A stretch of 64,000 bases of DNA from Rhodococcus oryzae (GCF_005049235.1 NZ_SUMD01000002.1:372001-436000); one strand, 5' to 3'; positions 8,954-17,632 are shown, numbered from the stretch's first letter. Translations and numbers: made by a program. Notes: generated by a model from the letters alone, not told the origin.

Positions 8954-9328
8954 ATGTCAGCTGAGCAGAACATCGAGATCACGAAGAAGGGGTACGCGGC
9001 CTTCTCAGCAGGGGATGCGGAGGAGGCAATGGCCGCCCTCGCCGACGACATCGAGTGGATAATTCCGGGGAACAGCGCGGTCAGTGGCAGTTACCACGGC
9101 AAGGCCGAGGTCGGCGGACTGTGGATGAAGATGGCCGAGAAGGCCCTGGCGACCTCGCCGCAACACTTTCTCGGCGATGACGAGAGGGTTGTGGTCCTCA
9201 CCCATGTGACCGCGGGCGGGGAGGGCTGGGATTCCGCCGACGTCATGACCTTCCGGGACGGAAAGGTCGTCAAGATCCAGACTGCGGGCGACACGGCCAA
9301 GTTCGAGAAAGTGTTCGGTTCCCGCTAG
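8954..9328 (+). CDS. SnoaL-like / NTF2-fold protein
   Basis: 124 residues with the pattern of the SnoaL-like family: helix ITKKGYAAFSAGDAEEAMAALADDIEWIIPG, then GKAEVGGLW and a closing beta sheet (VVVLTHVTAG, VMTFRDGKVVKIQ). Family members act as small isomerases, cyclases or have no known role. GGGAGG at 8942-8947 gives the start. It follows the Lrp gene by about 100 bp but no functional link is evident. Confidence 0.82.
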   Translation: MSAEQNIEITKKGYAAFSAGDAEEAMAALADDIEWIIPGNSAVSGSYHGKAEVGGLWMKMAEKALATSPQHFLGDDERVVVLTHVTAGGEGWDSADVMTFRDGKVVKIQTAGDTAKFEKVFGSR

Positions 9329-9387
9329 CGGGCTCGGGTCGTGAGGTCACGCGCGTCAGGCGGCCAGCGGCGACCTATGGTCAGAGG

Positions 9388-10323
9388 ATGACCCTCCCCG
9401 CCGCGCATCCCGATGTGGTGGAGACGACGCTGGTCAGCGCTCGACCCCTGGCGCTGGCCGGCACCCTCGCCCCGCTCGGCCGCGGCCCGTACGACCCCTG
9501 CCACCGGACCACCGCCGACGGCGCGCTCTGGCGGACGTCGCTGATGCCGACCGGCGCGGTGACCTATCGGCTTGTCCAGGCAGGCGCGACGTCGGTCTCC
9601 TGCCGCGCCTGGGGTCCGGGCGCGGCAGAGTTCGAGACCACGCTTGCCGGCCTGCTGGGGGAGTCGGACGATACCGCCGACTTCGCGCCCGAGCACCCCA
9701 AGGTGGCCGAGGCTCATCGGCGGTTCCCCGGGCTCCGGATCCCCCGAACCGGCCGGGTCTTCGAGGCCTTGGTGCCAGCGATCCTGGAACAGCGGGTGCA
9801 CACCGTCGCGGCCCGCGCGTCCTGGAGGCGGCTGGTCACCCACCACGGCGCGCCCGCGCCGGGCCCCGCACCCGAGGGGATGCGGGTGCCACCCCCGGCC
9901 GAGGTCTGGCGCCGGATACCGTCCTGGGAGTTCCATCGGGCCGGAGTGGATCCGCGCCGCTCCCGCGCGATCGTCACGGCGGCGGCGGTGGCGAACCGGT
10001 TGGAGGAGACCGCCGCGATGTCGGCTCCGGACGCGGTGGCCCGCCTCCGGGTGGTTCCGGGGATCGGGGAGTGGACGGCGGCGGAGGTAGCCCAGCGGGC
10101 CCTCGGCGACGCCGACGCCCTCTCGGTGGGGGACTTCCATCTGTCCGCGATCGTCGGGTGGTCGCTGCTCGGCCGCCCGCTGGACGACGCGGGGATGGTC
10201 GAGTACCTCGAATCGGTGCGGCCGCACCGGCATCGGGTGGTCCGGCTGCTCCAGGTCAGCGGCCAGGCGGTCAAGCCCAAGTTCGGGCCGCGCACCCCGA
10301 TCACCGATCATCGCGGGCGCTGA
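9388..10323 (+). CDS. DNA-3-methyladenine glycosylase II (AlkA-like, HhH-GPD)
   Basis: 311 residues. The HhH-GPD motif is clear near residues 215-250: LRVVPGIGEWTAAEVAQRA followed by SVGDFHL, whose Asp matches the catalytic Asp of AlkA. The N-terminal part resembles the AlkA beta domain. It would remove alkylated purines to start base excision repair. The start has no classical ribosome site; TATGGT at 9376-9381 ends 6 nt before ATG, so a leaderless message is likely. No methyltransferase or Ada gene is adjacent. Confidence 0.85.
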   Translation: MTLPAAHPDVVETTLVSARPLALAGTLAPLGRGPYDPCHRTTADGALWRTSLMPTGAVTYRLVQAGATSVSCRAWGPGAAEFETTLAGLLGESDDTADFAPEHPKVAEAHRRFPGLRIPRTGRVFEALVPAILEQRVHTVAARASWRRLVTHHGAPAPGPAPEGMRVPPPAEVWRRIPSWEFHRAGVDPRRSRAIVTAAAVANRLEETAAMSAPDAVARLRVVPGIGEWTAAEVAQRALGDADALSVGDFHLSAIVGWSLLGRPLDDAGMVEYLESVRPHRHRVVRLLQVSGQAVKPKFGPRTPITDHRGR

Positions 10324-10450
10324 GTTCTCGGAGCGGCGAGATTCTCTCCCATGCGGCGGTTTCGTCTCGCCGAACCGGCCCGGCCGGGTGCACGATGGTG
10401 TTCGATTGACGACGGCGCGCTACCGACGCCACGGCAGTGGGAGGCAATCA

Positions 10451-11629
10451 ATGGGTCAGGTCCAGGAACGCATCGAGCAGTTCGCGGAGGAGATCCGCGC
10501 CGAGGGTGTGGAGGGCGACCGGCTCATGCGGCTCACCGACACCTCCGCGAAGCGGCTGCGTGAATCGGGCGCGATCCGCATGCTGCAGCCGAAGCAGCAC
10601 GGTGGGCTCGAGGTCCACCCGCGCGAGTTCGCCGAGACGGTCATGAGCATCGCCGCGATGGACGGCGCCGCCGGATGGGTCACCGGCATCGTCGGCGTCC
10701 ACCCGTGGGAGCTGGCCTTCGCCGACCCGAAGGTGCAGGAAGAGATCTGGGGCGCGGATCAGGACACCTGGGTGGCGTCCCCGTACGCGCCGATGGGCGT
10801 GGCCAAGGCCGTCGACGGGGGCTACGTCCTCAACGGTCGTTGGTCGTTCTCCTCGGGCACCGATCACTGTCAGTGGGCATTCCTCGGCGCCCTGCTCGGC
10901 GACGAGAACGGCGCGCCGGTGATGCCGCCGGTCCCGCTGCACGTGATCCTGCCGCGGTCGGACTACCAGATCGTCGCCGACTCGTGGGATGTCATCGGAC
11001 TCCGCGGCACCGGGTCCAAGGACCTGATCGTCAAGGACGCCTTCATCCCGAGCTACCGCACGATGCTGGCCTCGGAGGTGATGGACGGCACCGCGGTGAA
11101 GAAGGCGGGCCGCACCGAGACGCTGTACAACATGCCGTTCTCCTGCATGTTCCCGCTCGGCATCACCTCGGCGGTCGTCGGCATCGCCGAGGGCGCGCTG
11201 GCCTGCCACATCGCCGCGCAGAAGGATCGCGTCGCGATCACCGGCACCAGGATCAAGGAGGATCCGTACGTCCTCTACGCGATCGGCGAGGCCGCGGCCG
11301 AGATCGCCGCGTCCCGCGCCGCGTTGCTCGAGACCGTCGACCGGTTCTGGGACATGACCGAGGCGGGCAAGGAGGTCGACTTCGAGGCGCGTGCCATCGG
11401 GCGTCGCACCCAGACCGCGGCGGCCTGGCGCGCGGTGCGCGCGGTGGACGAGATCTTCGCGCGTTCGGGCGGAGGCGCCCTGCACTACAAGTTCCCGATG
11501 CAGCGCTTCTTCCGGGACGCGCACGCGGGCATCGCCCACGCGATCCACGTGCCGGGCTCGATCTTCCATTCGTCGGCGCTCACCCAGCTCGGTGGCGAGC
11601 CGCAGGGGATCCACCGCGCGATGATCTAG
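10451..11629 (+). CDS. HsaA-like flavin-dependent monooxygenase (acyl-CoA dehydrogenase fold)
   Basis: 392 residues, close to the length of HsaA, the oxygenase of 3-HSA monooxygenase in cholesterol degradation. Shared blocks include RMLQPKQHGGLEVHP, GAAGWVTGIVGVHPWELA, WSFSSGTDHCQWAFLGALL, DVIGLRGTGSKDLIVKDAFIP and RFFRDAHAGIAHA. Group D enzymes use reduced FMN/FAD delivered by a separate reductase to hydroxylate phenols or related rings. No HsaB-type reductase is adjacent; a flavodoxin-fold reductase lies 4.6 kb downstream. GGGAGG stands at 10440-10445. The stop codon is the first base triplet of a triple-hairpin repeat. It may be a paralogue with a non-steroid substrate. Confidence 0.85.
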   Translation: MGQVQERIEQFAEEIRAEGVEGDRLMRLTDTSAKRLRESGAIRMLQPKQHGGLEVHPREFAETVMSIAAMDGAAGWVTGIVGVHPWELAFADPKVQEEIWGADQDTWVASPYAPMGVAKAVDGGYVLNGRWSFSSGTDHCQWAFLGALLGDENGAPVMPPVPLHVILPRSDYQIVADSWDVIGLRGTGSKDLIVKDAFIPSYRTMLASEVMDGTAVKKAGRTETLYNMPFSCMFPLGITSAVVGIAEGALACHIAAQKDRVAITGTRIKEDPYVLYAIGEAAAEIAASRAALLETVDRFWDMTEAGKEVDFEARAIGRRTQTAAAWRAVRAVDEIFARSGGGALHYKFPMQRFFRDAHAGIAHAIHVPGSIFHSSALTQLGGEPQGIHRAMI

Positions 11630-11698
11630 GCGGCTTCGCCGCCCGTGCGTGGTTGACGAGTCCCTGGACTCCTCAACCACGCACGGGCGCGCAGCGCC
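11629..11698. repeat. Triple-hairpin palindromic element, copy 1 (type A)
   Basis: Three adjacent hairpins. Small: GGCGGC 11629-11634 with GCCGCC 11638-11643. Long: 16-bp perfect arms GCCCGTGCGTGGTTGA 11641-11656 and its complement 11673-11688, with inner GAGTCC/GGACTC pairing at 11658-11663 and 11666-11671. Small: GGCGC 11686-11690 with GCGCC 11694-11698. It fills the whole space between two convergent stop codons, beginning on the G of TAG and ending one base before the opposite stop, so it can act as a bidirectional terminator. Confidence 0.85.
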
Positions 11699-11699
11699 G

Positions 11700-12104
11700 T
11701 CACTCGACGATCAGGATGCTGTGCATCTCGGGGTGATAGGCGCAGTGGAAGGTGTACCCGCCTGCGGTGGTGGGCGCCGTGAAGGTGGCGGACTCGTTGC
11801 CGTCGACGTGGACGTCGAACAAGCCCTCGGTGTCGGAGGTGACCGAGTGCTCCGGCCCGGCACCGTTCCTCACCACGATCTCCTCGCCGGGACGCACGGC
11901 CGGTGGGGTCGTGTACGTCGAGTTCTCGATGGCGATCACCGGCGCCCCGGACTCGGGCGCGACGGCCGTGGTGTCCGGGTGATGCTCGGATCCGTCGTCC
12001 GAGGAACACGCGGCCGCGAGCCCGGCCGCGAGGGCGAGCGCGGCGAGACCCGCCCGCCGATGTGTTGCCCGCCTTGGGGTGAACGAGGGTGTGGATCGGG
12101 GCAT
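11700..12104 (-). CDS. Cupredoxin-domain lipoprotein
   Basis: 134 residues. The N-terminus has a Lol-type signal ending in the lipobox LAAAC with Cys33 as lipidation site, so it should be anchored outside the cell membrane. Type-1 copper ligands are visible in the expected order: His86 (PEHSVT), then Cys121, His124 and Met127 in FHCAYHPEMHS. This is a plastocyanin/amicyanin-like electron-transfer or copper-binding protein. GGAGG lies 7 nt before ATG 12104. No copper oxidase is adjacent; partner unknown. Confidence 0.88.
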   Translation of the reverse strand: MPRSTPSFTPRRATHRRAGLAALALAAGLAAACSSDDGSEHHPDTTAVAPESGAPVIAIENSTYTTPPAVRPGEEIVVRNGAGPEHSVTSDTEGLFDVHVDGNESATFTAPTTAGGYTFHCAYHPEMHSILIVE

Positions 12105-12250
12105 GTCGAGCCTCCGTCGGTCGATCGCGTGACGACGCACTGAGCAACGTTGCTGGAGTGTGTCCAGCCTAGGCCCGACCCCCACGCCCGCGGTACCGCC
12201 GCGAGGCCCTGGCGACCGCCGGTTCGGCGAACGCGGGGGTAGAGCGGATT

Positions 12251-12739
12251 TCAGTTCTTGACGCCCGCGGCCAGGATCTCCCGCGCCTCCGCCCGCCCGT
12301 CGAGGAGCCGACTGGTGCGGACCGTGACCTTCCACTGCCCGTCGACGCGGGCGAACTCCCAACGGTTCGCGGTGATCCGCGCGACCCGGTAGGTCCCGGT
12401 TTCCGGCTCGTGCAGGACCAGCTGTGAGTGGCAGGTCGCGACCGCGGTGTCGCCGTCGATCTCGATGTGCGGCGGGCCGATCAGGTGGCCGCTGCCCGCC
12501 TGGATGTAGGACTGGTGAGGCTTGGACAGCACCATGGCCTCGATCTCGACATGCCCGCGCAGGGAACCGGTGTCCACGTCGTAGACGCCGTCCTCGGTCC
12601 ACATCCCGGCGACGGCCGCGCTCTCGCCGCTGTCCACCGCGGGCCCGTACGCGCTGATGATGCGCATCAGGTCGAGCTGGTCCTCGAGGAGCTGAACCCG
12701 GGCGGCGAGGGCGATGAGCAGGGTTTCGGTGTCGGTCAT
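12251..12739 (-). CDS. SnoaL-like / NTF2-fold protein
   Basis: 162 residues. The N-terminal helix with LEDQLDLMRIISAYGPAVDSGESAAVAGMWTEDGVYDV and the later GHLIGPPHIEIDGDTAVATCHSQL are typical of the ring-hydroxylating-dioxygenase-small-subunit-like SnoaL group (SnoaL_4). Such proteins often occur with aromatic or steroid degradation genes. AGGAAGGA precedes ATG 12739. It is divergent from an IclR regulator across 103 bp and is its most likely target. Confidence 0.85.
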   Translation of the reverse strand: MTDTETLLIALAARVQLLEDQLDLMRIISAYGPAVDSGESAAVAGMWTEDGVYDVDTGSLRGHVEIEAMVLSKPHQSYIQAGSGHLIGPPHIEIDGDTAVATCHSQLVLHEPETGTYRVARITANRWEFARVDGQWKVTVRTSRLLDGRAEAREILAAGVKN

Positions 12740-12842
12740 GGGTCAATCCTTCCTCAGCATGGAGATCGGTTGCTACAGTTTCAGAATTGATTTCAGTTGT
12801 GGCGATCGGGCGGCCCCCGATCAGGGCCGGAGGAGGACCCCC

Positions 12843-13640
12843 ATGACGGTCGTCACCGAATACGCGGTGCGCAACGACACCGGTGCGGCGCCGCTCTCGA
12901 TGATCGAACGCATGACCCTGATCCTCGATGCGTTCGACGGTCGGTCGGCGCGGTTGACGTTGGCTGAGGTGGCCAGCCGGGCTCGGCTGCCTCGATCGAC
13001 AGTGCATCGGATCCTCGAATCGCTGGTGAAGCTGAACTGGGTGGAGCATGCGTCGTTCGGGTACCGGTTGGGCCGCCGCGCGCTCGGGATCGGCGGCGGG
13101 GACGGCGGGCACGCAGGGGTCAGGGAGGCGGCGGCGCCGGTGCTGCACGAACTGCACCTGCAGACCCGGATGGTGGTGCACCTGTCGGTCCTGGACGGGC
13201 ACGAGGCCGTGTACCTCGACAAGATCGGTGGCCCGCTCGCCTCGTCCGTTCCCTCCCGGGTGGGCGGACGGGTGCCGGCGCACTCCACCGCGGGCGGGAA
13301 GGCGATGCTCGCCTGGCTCGCCCCCGAAGGGGTCGACGCGCTGTTCGGAGGTGGGATGAACGGCTGCACCGACCAGGCCATCTCGGACCTCGGGGCCCTG
13401 CATCAGGAGCTCAACCGGATCCGGCAGCGCCGAGGGCTGGCGTTCGAACGTGGCGAGTCCGCGCGCGGGGTGGCCTGTGTCGGCGCCGGCATCCGCGGCC
13501 AGGATGGCCCCGTGGCCGGGCTCTCGCTGTGCGGGGATGCGCGCACGGCGCCGCTGGAGCGGGTCGCACCGCTGGTGGTCGAGGCCGCCCGAGAGATCAC
13601 TCGGACGCTGTTTCCCGAGCTCGGTCGAGGCTGGAACTAG
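12843..13640 (+). CDS. IclR family transcriptional regulator
   Basis: 265 residues. An N-terminal winged HTH (MIERMTLILDAFDG ... LTLAEVASRARLPRSTVHRILESLVKLNWVEH) is followed by the IclR effector domain, with VYLDKIGG and HSTAGGKAMLAWL matching the conserved ligand-pocket blocks. GGAGGAGG at 12829-12836 sets the start at 12843. The intergenic region holds the direct repeat TTTCAG-N6-TTTCAG (12779-12796). IclR proteins in actinobacteria commonly control aromatic or CoA-ester catabolism; the divergent SnoaL-like gene is the likely first target. Confidence 0.9.
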   Translation: MTVVTEYAVRNDTGAAPLSMIERMTLILDAFDGRSARLTLAEVASRARLPRSTVHRILESLVKLNWVEHASFGYRLGRRALGIGGGDGGHAGVREAAAPVLHELHLQTRMVVHLSVLDGHEAVYLDKIGGPLASSVPSRVGGRVPAHSTAGGKAMLAWLAPEGVDALFGGGMNGCTDQAISDLGALHQELNRIRQRRGLAFERGESARGVACVGAGIRGQDGPVAGLSLCGDARTAPLERVAPLVVEAAREITRTLFPELGRGWN

Positions 13641-13726
13641 CGCGTCCGGTGTCGCTCGGGGCGGCATCGAATGTCCGGTGAGTGAACCCTTCATTAATGT
13701 TGCGAAGCACCCCCTCCTTGAGTTGA

Positions 13727-13748
13727 ACACCCGTTCATGAACGGGTGT
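13727..13748. promoter_or_regulatory. 22-bp perfect palindrome, candidate TetR-type operator
   Basis: Arm ACACCCGTTCA at 13727-13737 is followed directly by its exact reverse complement at 13738-13748, with no spacer. It lies about 90 bp before the start of the secreted-protein gene in a 196-bp intergenic region. The core GTTCATGAAC resembles operators of TetR-family repressors. No repressor gene is adjacent; the IclR gene upstream usually binds less symmetric sites. Confidence 0.6.
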
Positions 13749-13836
13749 GATTACCCGGCCGAGCGGCATCGTCGCTGGCAGCAGGCTGCCGCCGCACGCG
13801 CACGCAGTCCTCCACTTCGATCAGTCGGGAACGAGC

Positions 13837-15198
13837 ATGAGCCGGGTTTCACGTCATAGAGGGTTTCGATCCGTGGTGGCCGCGGGGGTTGTCGCGGTGG
13901 CGCTGCTGGGTGGACCGCTCTCGCAGCTCGCCGTCGCCTCGCCCGCGAGTGCCGCGGACGCGGTTCGCCAGGACGACCCGGTCTGCGTGGGATCCAAGCA
14001 GGCCACGATGAGCGCGGTCTTCGACGCGGTCCTGCAGGCCTCGAAGCCGATCCTGCCCCAGCCGTACCTCGACAACTACGAGGGCATCCGCGCGGAGGGG
14101 CAGGCGCGGCTGAAATCGGTCGGCATCAGCACCCTCGGCGTGTCGAACCCCGCATCCGTCTACTCGACCGACGACGAGGCGGGGATCCACAAGTACGGCG
14201 ATCCGATCACCCAGTACATCGTCACGCAGCTCATGAACGTGAAGGCCGGGCGCGAAGGCGCGGTCATCCGCGCCGAGAACCTCACCCTCGGCCAGGCGAT
14301 CGAGACGGCGTACGCGGTCATCTACACCACCGCCGTCATCCCGGCGAACATCGTCGCCGGCATGATCCCGTCGATGTTCGCGGTCGGGCCGGTCAGCGCC
14401 GGGACGCTGATCAGCCTCCCTCTGAAGCTGGGCACCAAGGGCTTCACCGCCATCTACGAAGCGGCCCGCGAGCAGCTCGAGACGAGCTGCGTGGTCTGGA
14501 CGACGAAGGCCGTCGCCGACCGAGCGGGCGAACCGGACCCGGCACTCGACTACGGCTTCCAGGCCCCCGCCTTCGTCGAGGCCCTGGCGAGCGAGCTGGA
14601 CATCGCAGGCCCCGACTGCCTGGCGGTTTCCGGCATGCCGCTGTCTCGGGTGCTGTCGCGGACCACGAGCCACCTGACCGCCGTCGAAGCCGATCCCGCC
14701 CGCCGCGCGCAGATCGAGGATCAGCGCTCGCGGCTGGAGTGGATCATGGCCAACGCGATGGTGCCTGCGAGCCTCATCCCCGCGCACCCGGACGACTTCT
14801 CGTCGATCGAGAAGTTCCTCTCCATGGGCCTCGGATTGGTCCCGAAGGTCGGTGGCGCGGCGACGGATGCCCTGATCGGGTTGGGCCACAATGTCTTTGC
14901 CGGGAAGGACTTCAGCAAGCTGGTGCCGCTCGGCACGCTCACGGTGGGGGATTCGCTGACCGCCGCCTACTTCTCGTACGCACTGACCAGCCAGGTGATG
15001 GAACTCGTCTTCGACGAATCCATGAACGCGATGTCCGCCGCCTGGACCGGTGCCTCGGGTGGTGTCGGCGCGCTCGTCAACCCCTTCGAGTGGATTCCCT
15101 CGCCGTTCCCCCTGATCAATGCGCCGAACGTCTACGGGCTGGTGACCTATCACCACGTCCTGAACTCGGTCTGCATCGCCTCCGAGGCCGACAAGTAG
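13837..15198 (+). CDS. Large secreted protein of unknown function
   Basis: 453 residues from ATG 13837. Basic residues, a hydrophobic stretch (SVVAAGVVAVALLGGPL) and an ASPASAAD cleavage region form a Sec signal peptide, so the mature protein of about 415 residues is exported. It contains several long apolar segments (for example AYAVIYTTAVIPANIVAGMIPSMF and LGTLTVGDSLTAAYF) and few cysteines, two of them near the ends. I do not recognise a family. The earlier in-frame start at 13747 would place the signal peptide internally and is rejected. The palindrome at 13727 suggests tight transcriptional control. Confidence 0.75.
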   Translation: MSRVSRHRGFRSVVAAGVVAVALLGGPLSQLAVASPASAADAVRQDDPVCVGSKQATMSAVFDAVLQASKPILPQPYLDNYEGIRAEGQARLKSVGISTLGVSNPASVYSTDDEAGIHKYGDPITQYIVTQLMNVKAGREGAVIRAENLTLGQAIETAYAVIYTTAVIPANIVAGMIPSMFAVGPVSAGTLISLPLKLGTKGFTAIYEAAREQLETSCVVWTTKAVADRAGEPDPALDYGFQAPAFVEALASELDIAGPDCLAVSGMPLSRVLSRTTSHLTAVEADPARRAQIEDQRSRLEWIMANAMVPASLIPAHPDDFSSIEKFLSMGLGLVPKVGGAATDALIGLGHNVFAGKDFSKLVPLGTLTVGDSLTAAYFSYALTSQVMELVFDESMNAMSAAWTGASGGVGALVNPFEWIPSPFPLINAPNVYGLVTYHHVLNSVCIASEADK

Positions 15199-15286
15199 TC
15201 CCGAACGGCATGTGTTCCCCAATCGCGGAGATCGGACGATGATCGAGACCACGCTCATCCGCGCAGCAGAGGGATTGGTGGAGAAC

Positions 15287-16207
15287 ATGTCTGACATCCG
15301 TTCGCTCGGCTACCTCAAGGTGCAGACGCGGGACGTCGATCGCTGGCGCGAACTCGTGGTCGAGGGCCTCGGCATGGCCGTCGGGACCGGCCCCGACGAG
15401 GACGGGCTGTACCTGCGGATCGACGAGCGCCGGTCACGGCTGCAGGTGTTGCCGGGCGAGGTGGACAAGGTGCTCGCGGTCGGCTGGGAGGTGCGTGACC
15501 AGTTCGCGCTGCGAGCCGTGCGCGATGAGTTGGAGAACGCAGGCGTGGAGGTCCGCGAGCTGTCGCAGGGGGAGGCGGACCAGCGAGACGTGGAGCGCGC
15601 GATCACCTTCGCCGATCCGGCAGGCACCACCGTCGAGGTGTACTTCGGTCCGGTGCTCGACCACAGCCCGGTGGTCACCCCGCACGGCGGCCGGTTCGTG
15701 ACCGGGCCCGCGGGCCTCGGCCACGTGGTGCTGCCGACGCCGCATTTCCAGGAGACCTACGACTTCTACACCGAGGTCCTCGGCTTCCTGCCCCGCGGTG
15801 CCATGCGACTCGGTGGGCCGGGCGCACCCGGCCCGGCCCTGCGGGTGCGGTTCCTGGGCATCAACCAGCGGCACCACAGCCTGGCGATCTGTCCGGCGCC
15901 GCCGTCGGAGGCACCCGGGATGGTGCACCTGATGATGGAGGTCGACACGCTCGACGCCGTGGGCCGGGCGCTGGACCGGGTCGGCAAGCTCGGGTTCTCG
16001 ATCTCGTCCACCCTCGGTCGGCACACCAACGACAAGATGGTCTCCTTCTACGTTCGCGCGCCCGGCGGCTGGGACCTCGAGTTCGGCACCGAGGGCATGC
16101 TGGTGGACGAGAGTCACTACACCGCCGAGGAGATCACCGCGGACAGCTACTGGGGTCACGACTGGTCCGGCTCGGAGCCCCTCGCGGCGTTCACCCCCGA
16201 GTCGTAG
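15287..16207 (+). CDS. HsaC-like type I extradiol dioxygenase
   Basis: 306 residues built of two VOC modules, matching HsaC/BphC throughout (IRSLGYLKVQTRD, TFADPAGTTVEVYFGP, RFVTGPAGLGHVVL, GRHTNDKMVSFYV). Iron ligands are His146, His214 and Glu265 (GHVVL, VHLMMEV, WDLEFG), and the catalytic His lies in RHHSLA at 196-197. It would cleave a catechol meta to the hydroxyls, in steroid degradation 3,4-DHSA. ATG 15287 has GGTGGAGA in front and starts like the family; longer in-frame starts at 15212 and 15239 are less likely. Together with the HsaA-like gene at 10.4 kb it suggests an aromatic or steroid-ring pathway. Confidence 0.9.
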   Translation: MSDIRSLGYLKVQTRDVDRWRELVVEGLGMAVGTGPDEDGLYLRIDERRSRLQVLPGEVDKVLAVGWEVRDQFALRAVRDELENAGVEVRELSQGEADQRDVERAITFADPAGTTVEVYFGPVLDHSPVVTPHGGRFVTGPAGLGHVVLPTPHFQETYDFYTEVLGFLPRGAMRLGGPGAPGPALRVRFLGINQRHHSLAICPAPPSEAPGMVHLMMEVDTLDAVGRALDRVGKLGFSISSTLGRHTNDKMVSFYVRAPGGWDLEFGTEGMLVDESHYTAEEITADSYWGHDWSGSEPLAAFTPES

Positions 16208-16277
16208 TGTTCGGCGCCCGGGGGGCCGGGCGGGCGCATATCGTGGAATGCCGGGGGAACTCGCGGAGGAGTCCGGG

Positions 16278-17009
16278 ATGACAATTCCATCGCCACAGGG
16301 CACGGCGCCCAGGTTCGACGGCCTGCTGGCCGCCTTCGTCAACTGCACGCTGAAACGGTCGCCGGAGGTCAGCAACACCCAGGGACTGATCGACCGCAGC
16401 GTCGGGCTGATGCGCGACGCGGGCGTCGCGGTCGACGAGATCCGCGCGGTCGATCACGACATCGCCACCGGCGTGTACCCCGACATGACCGAACACGGCT
16501 GGCCGACAGACGAGTGGCCGCAGCTGTACGGGCGGATCATCGCGGCGGACATCCTGGTGCTCGCCGGCCCGATCTGGCTGGGCGACAACAGTTCGGTGAT
16601 GAAGAAGGTCATCGAGCGTCTGTACGGCTGTTCGTCGATCCTCAACGATCGGGGTCAGTACGCGTTCTACGGACGGGTCGGTGGCTGTCTGATCACCGGT
16701 AACGAGGACGGTGTCAAGCACTGCGCGATGAACATCCTCTACAGCCTCCAGCACCTGGGTTATGTGATCCCGCCGCAGGCCGACGCCGGCTGGATCGGTG
16801 AGGCGGGTCCCGGTCCGTCCTACCTGGACGAGGGGTCGGGCGGGCCGGAGAACGACTTCACCAACCGCAACACCACCTTCATGACCTACAACCTGATGCA
16901 CGCGGCGGCGATGCTGAAGGAGGCAGGCGGGTTCCCCGCCTACGGGAACCAGCGGTCCGAGTGGGACGCCGGTTGCCGGCCCGACTTCGCGAACCCCGAC
17001 TACCGCTGA
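16278..17009 (+). CDS. Flavodoxin-fold NADPH-dependent FMN reductase family protein
   Basis: 243 residues. GLLAAFVNCTLKRSPEVSNTQGLIDRSV is the phosphate-binding entry of the FMN site and ADILVLAGPIWLGDNSSVMKKVIERL the characteristic second loop (P-x-W/Y-x-G-x-x-S). Such proteins reduce FMN or quinones with NAD(P)H. ATG 16278 is preferred over 16248 because GGAGGA lies 7 nt before it. It follows the HsaC-like gene by about 70 bp, so it could supply reduced flavin to the HsaA-like oxygenase 4.6 kb upstream; that link is inference, since HsaB is of a different fold. Confidence 0.8.
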   Translation: MTIPSPQGTAPRFDGLLAAFVNCTLKRSPEVSNTQGLIDRSVGLMRDAGVAVDEIRAVDHDIATGVYPDMTEHGWPTDEWPQLYGRIIAADILVLAGPIWLGDNSSVMKKVIERLYGCSSILNDRGQYAFYGRVGGCLITGNEDGVKHCAMNILYSLQHLGYVIPPQADAGWIGEAGPGPSYLDEGSGGPENDFTNRNTTFMTYNLMHAAAMLKEAGGFPAYGNQRSEWDAGCRPDFANPDYR

Positions 17010-17053
17010 CGGCGTCCGCTGCGTCCGGGGTGTCGCTGGGATAGCCTCTCGCC

Positions 17054-17632
17054 ATGGCGTCAGCGGCCTCGGTGGGGCGATCGGCCGCGTGGACCGCTAT
17101 GGCCATCGCGGTGACCTTCGGCGCCACGGGCTGTATCGGAGCCGTGGACCGGGCCGACTTCGATGCGGCGATGCGAGCGCGCGGTGGGGGGATGACCACG
17201 GCCGTGGTCCGGGACGCGATGGCCGCCCTCGCGCTCGAGTACGGCGTCGCACAGTTGCAGGTCACGTCGGTGAACATCGGCCCGGTCGAGACGGTCGATG
17301 TGACTGTACGGAACCCTGCGCGTCCCGATCAGCTGGACAGTTACACCTTCGACGGCCGATATCTGAGTGAACCGACCCCGGTACCGGTCAGTGCCCACGA
17401 CGATCTCGACGCGCAATCCTTCAGTCTCGGAGAGGTTCCCGCGCTCGGCCGTGTGGAGAGCCTGGTCGACGATGCCCTTGCGGACACCGCCTTCGACGAC
17501 GGCCAGGTCACCGGCATCTCGGTCAACAGAACCGAGGCGATACGGCCGACGGTCATGGTCGAGTCGCCGCGGTCCCGGGCACTCGTCGTGTTCGATGCCG
17601 ATGGCGCGGTCTCGGGGGTGCATCCGCTGTGA
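17054..17632 (+). CDS. Putative lipoprotein of unknown function
   Basis: 192 residues. The N-terminus ends in TFGATGC with Cys27 as a plausible lipobox cysteine, so it is probably a surface lipoprotein. The rest is a mixed alpha/beta domain (QLQVTSVNIGPVETVDVTVRN, GQVTGISVNRTEAIRPTVMVES) without a recognised family. TAGCCT at 17042-17047 ends 6 nt before ATG, consistent with a leaderless message. The stop overlaps a GTG codon in GTGA, which looks like translational coupling to the following membrane protein. Confidence 0.75.
   Translation: MASAASVGRSAAWTAMAIAVTFGATGCIGAVDRADFDAAMRARGGGMTTAVVRDAMAALALEYGVAQLQVTSVNIGPVETVDVTVRNPARPDQLDSYTFDGRYLSEPTPVPVSAHDDLDAQSFSLGEVPALGRVESLVDDALADTAFDDGQVTGISVNRTEAIRPTVMVESPRSRALVVFDADGAVSGVHPL

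Noticed and set aside
12779-12796. TTTCAG direct repeat in the IclR/SnoaL divergent region as a firm operator
   Set aside because: Two 6-bp direct repeats are too short to support alone; mentioned only in the IclR entry.
11700-13769. One long minus-strand frame ending in the cupredoxin
   Set aside because: Only the last 134 codons carry a signal peptide, lipobox and copper ligands; the upstream part overlaps two real genes and the start at 12104 has a good ribosome site.
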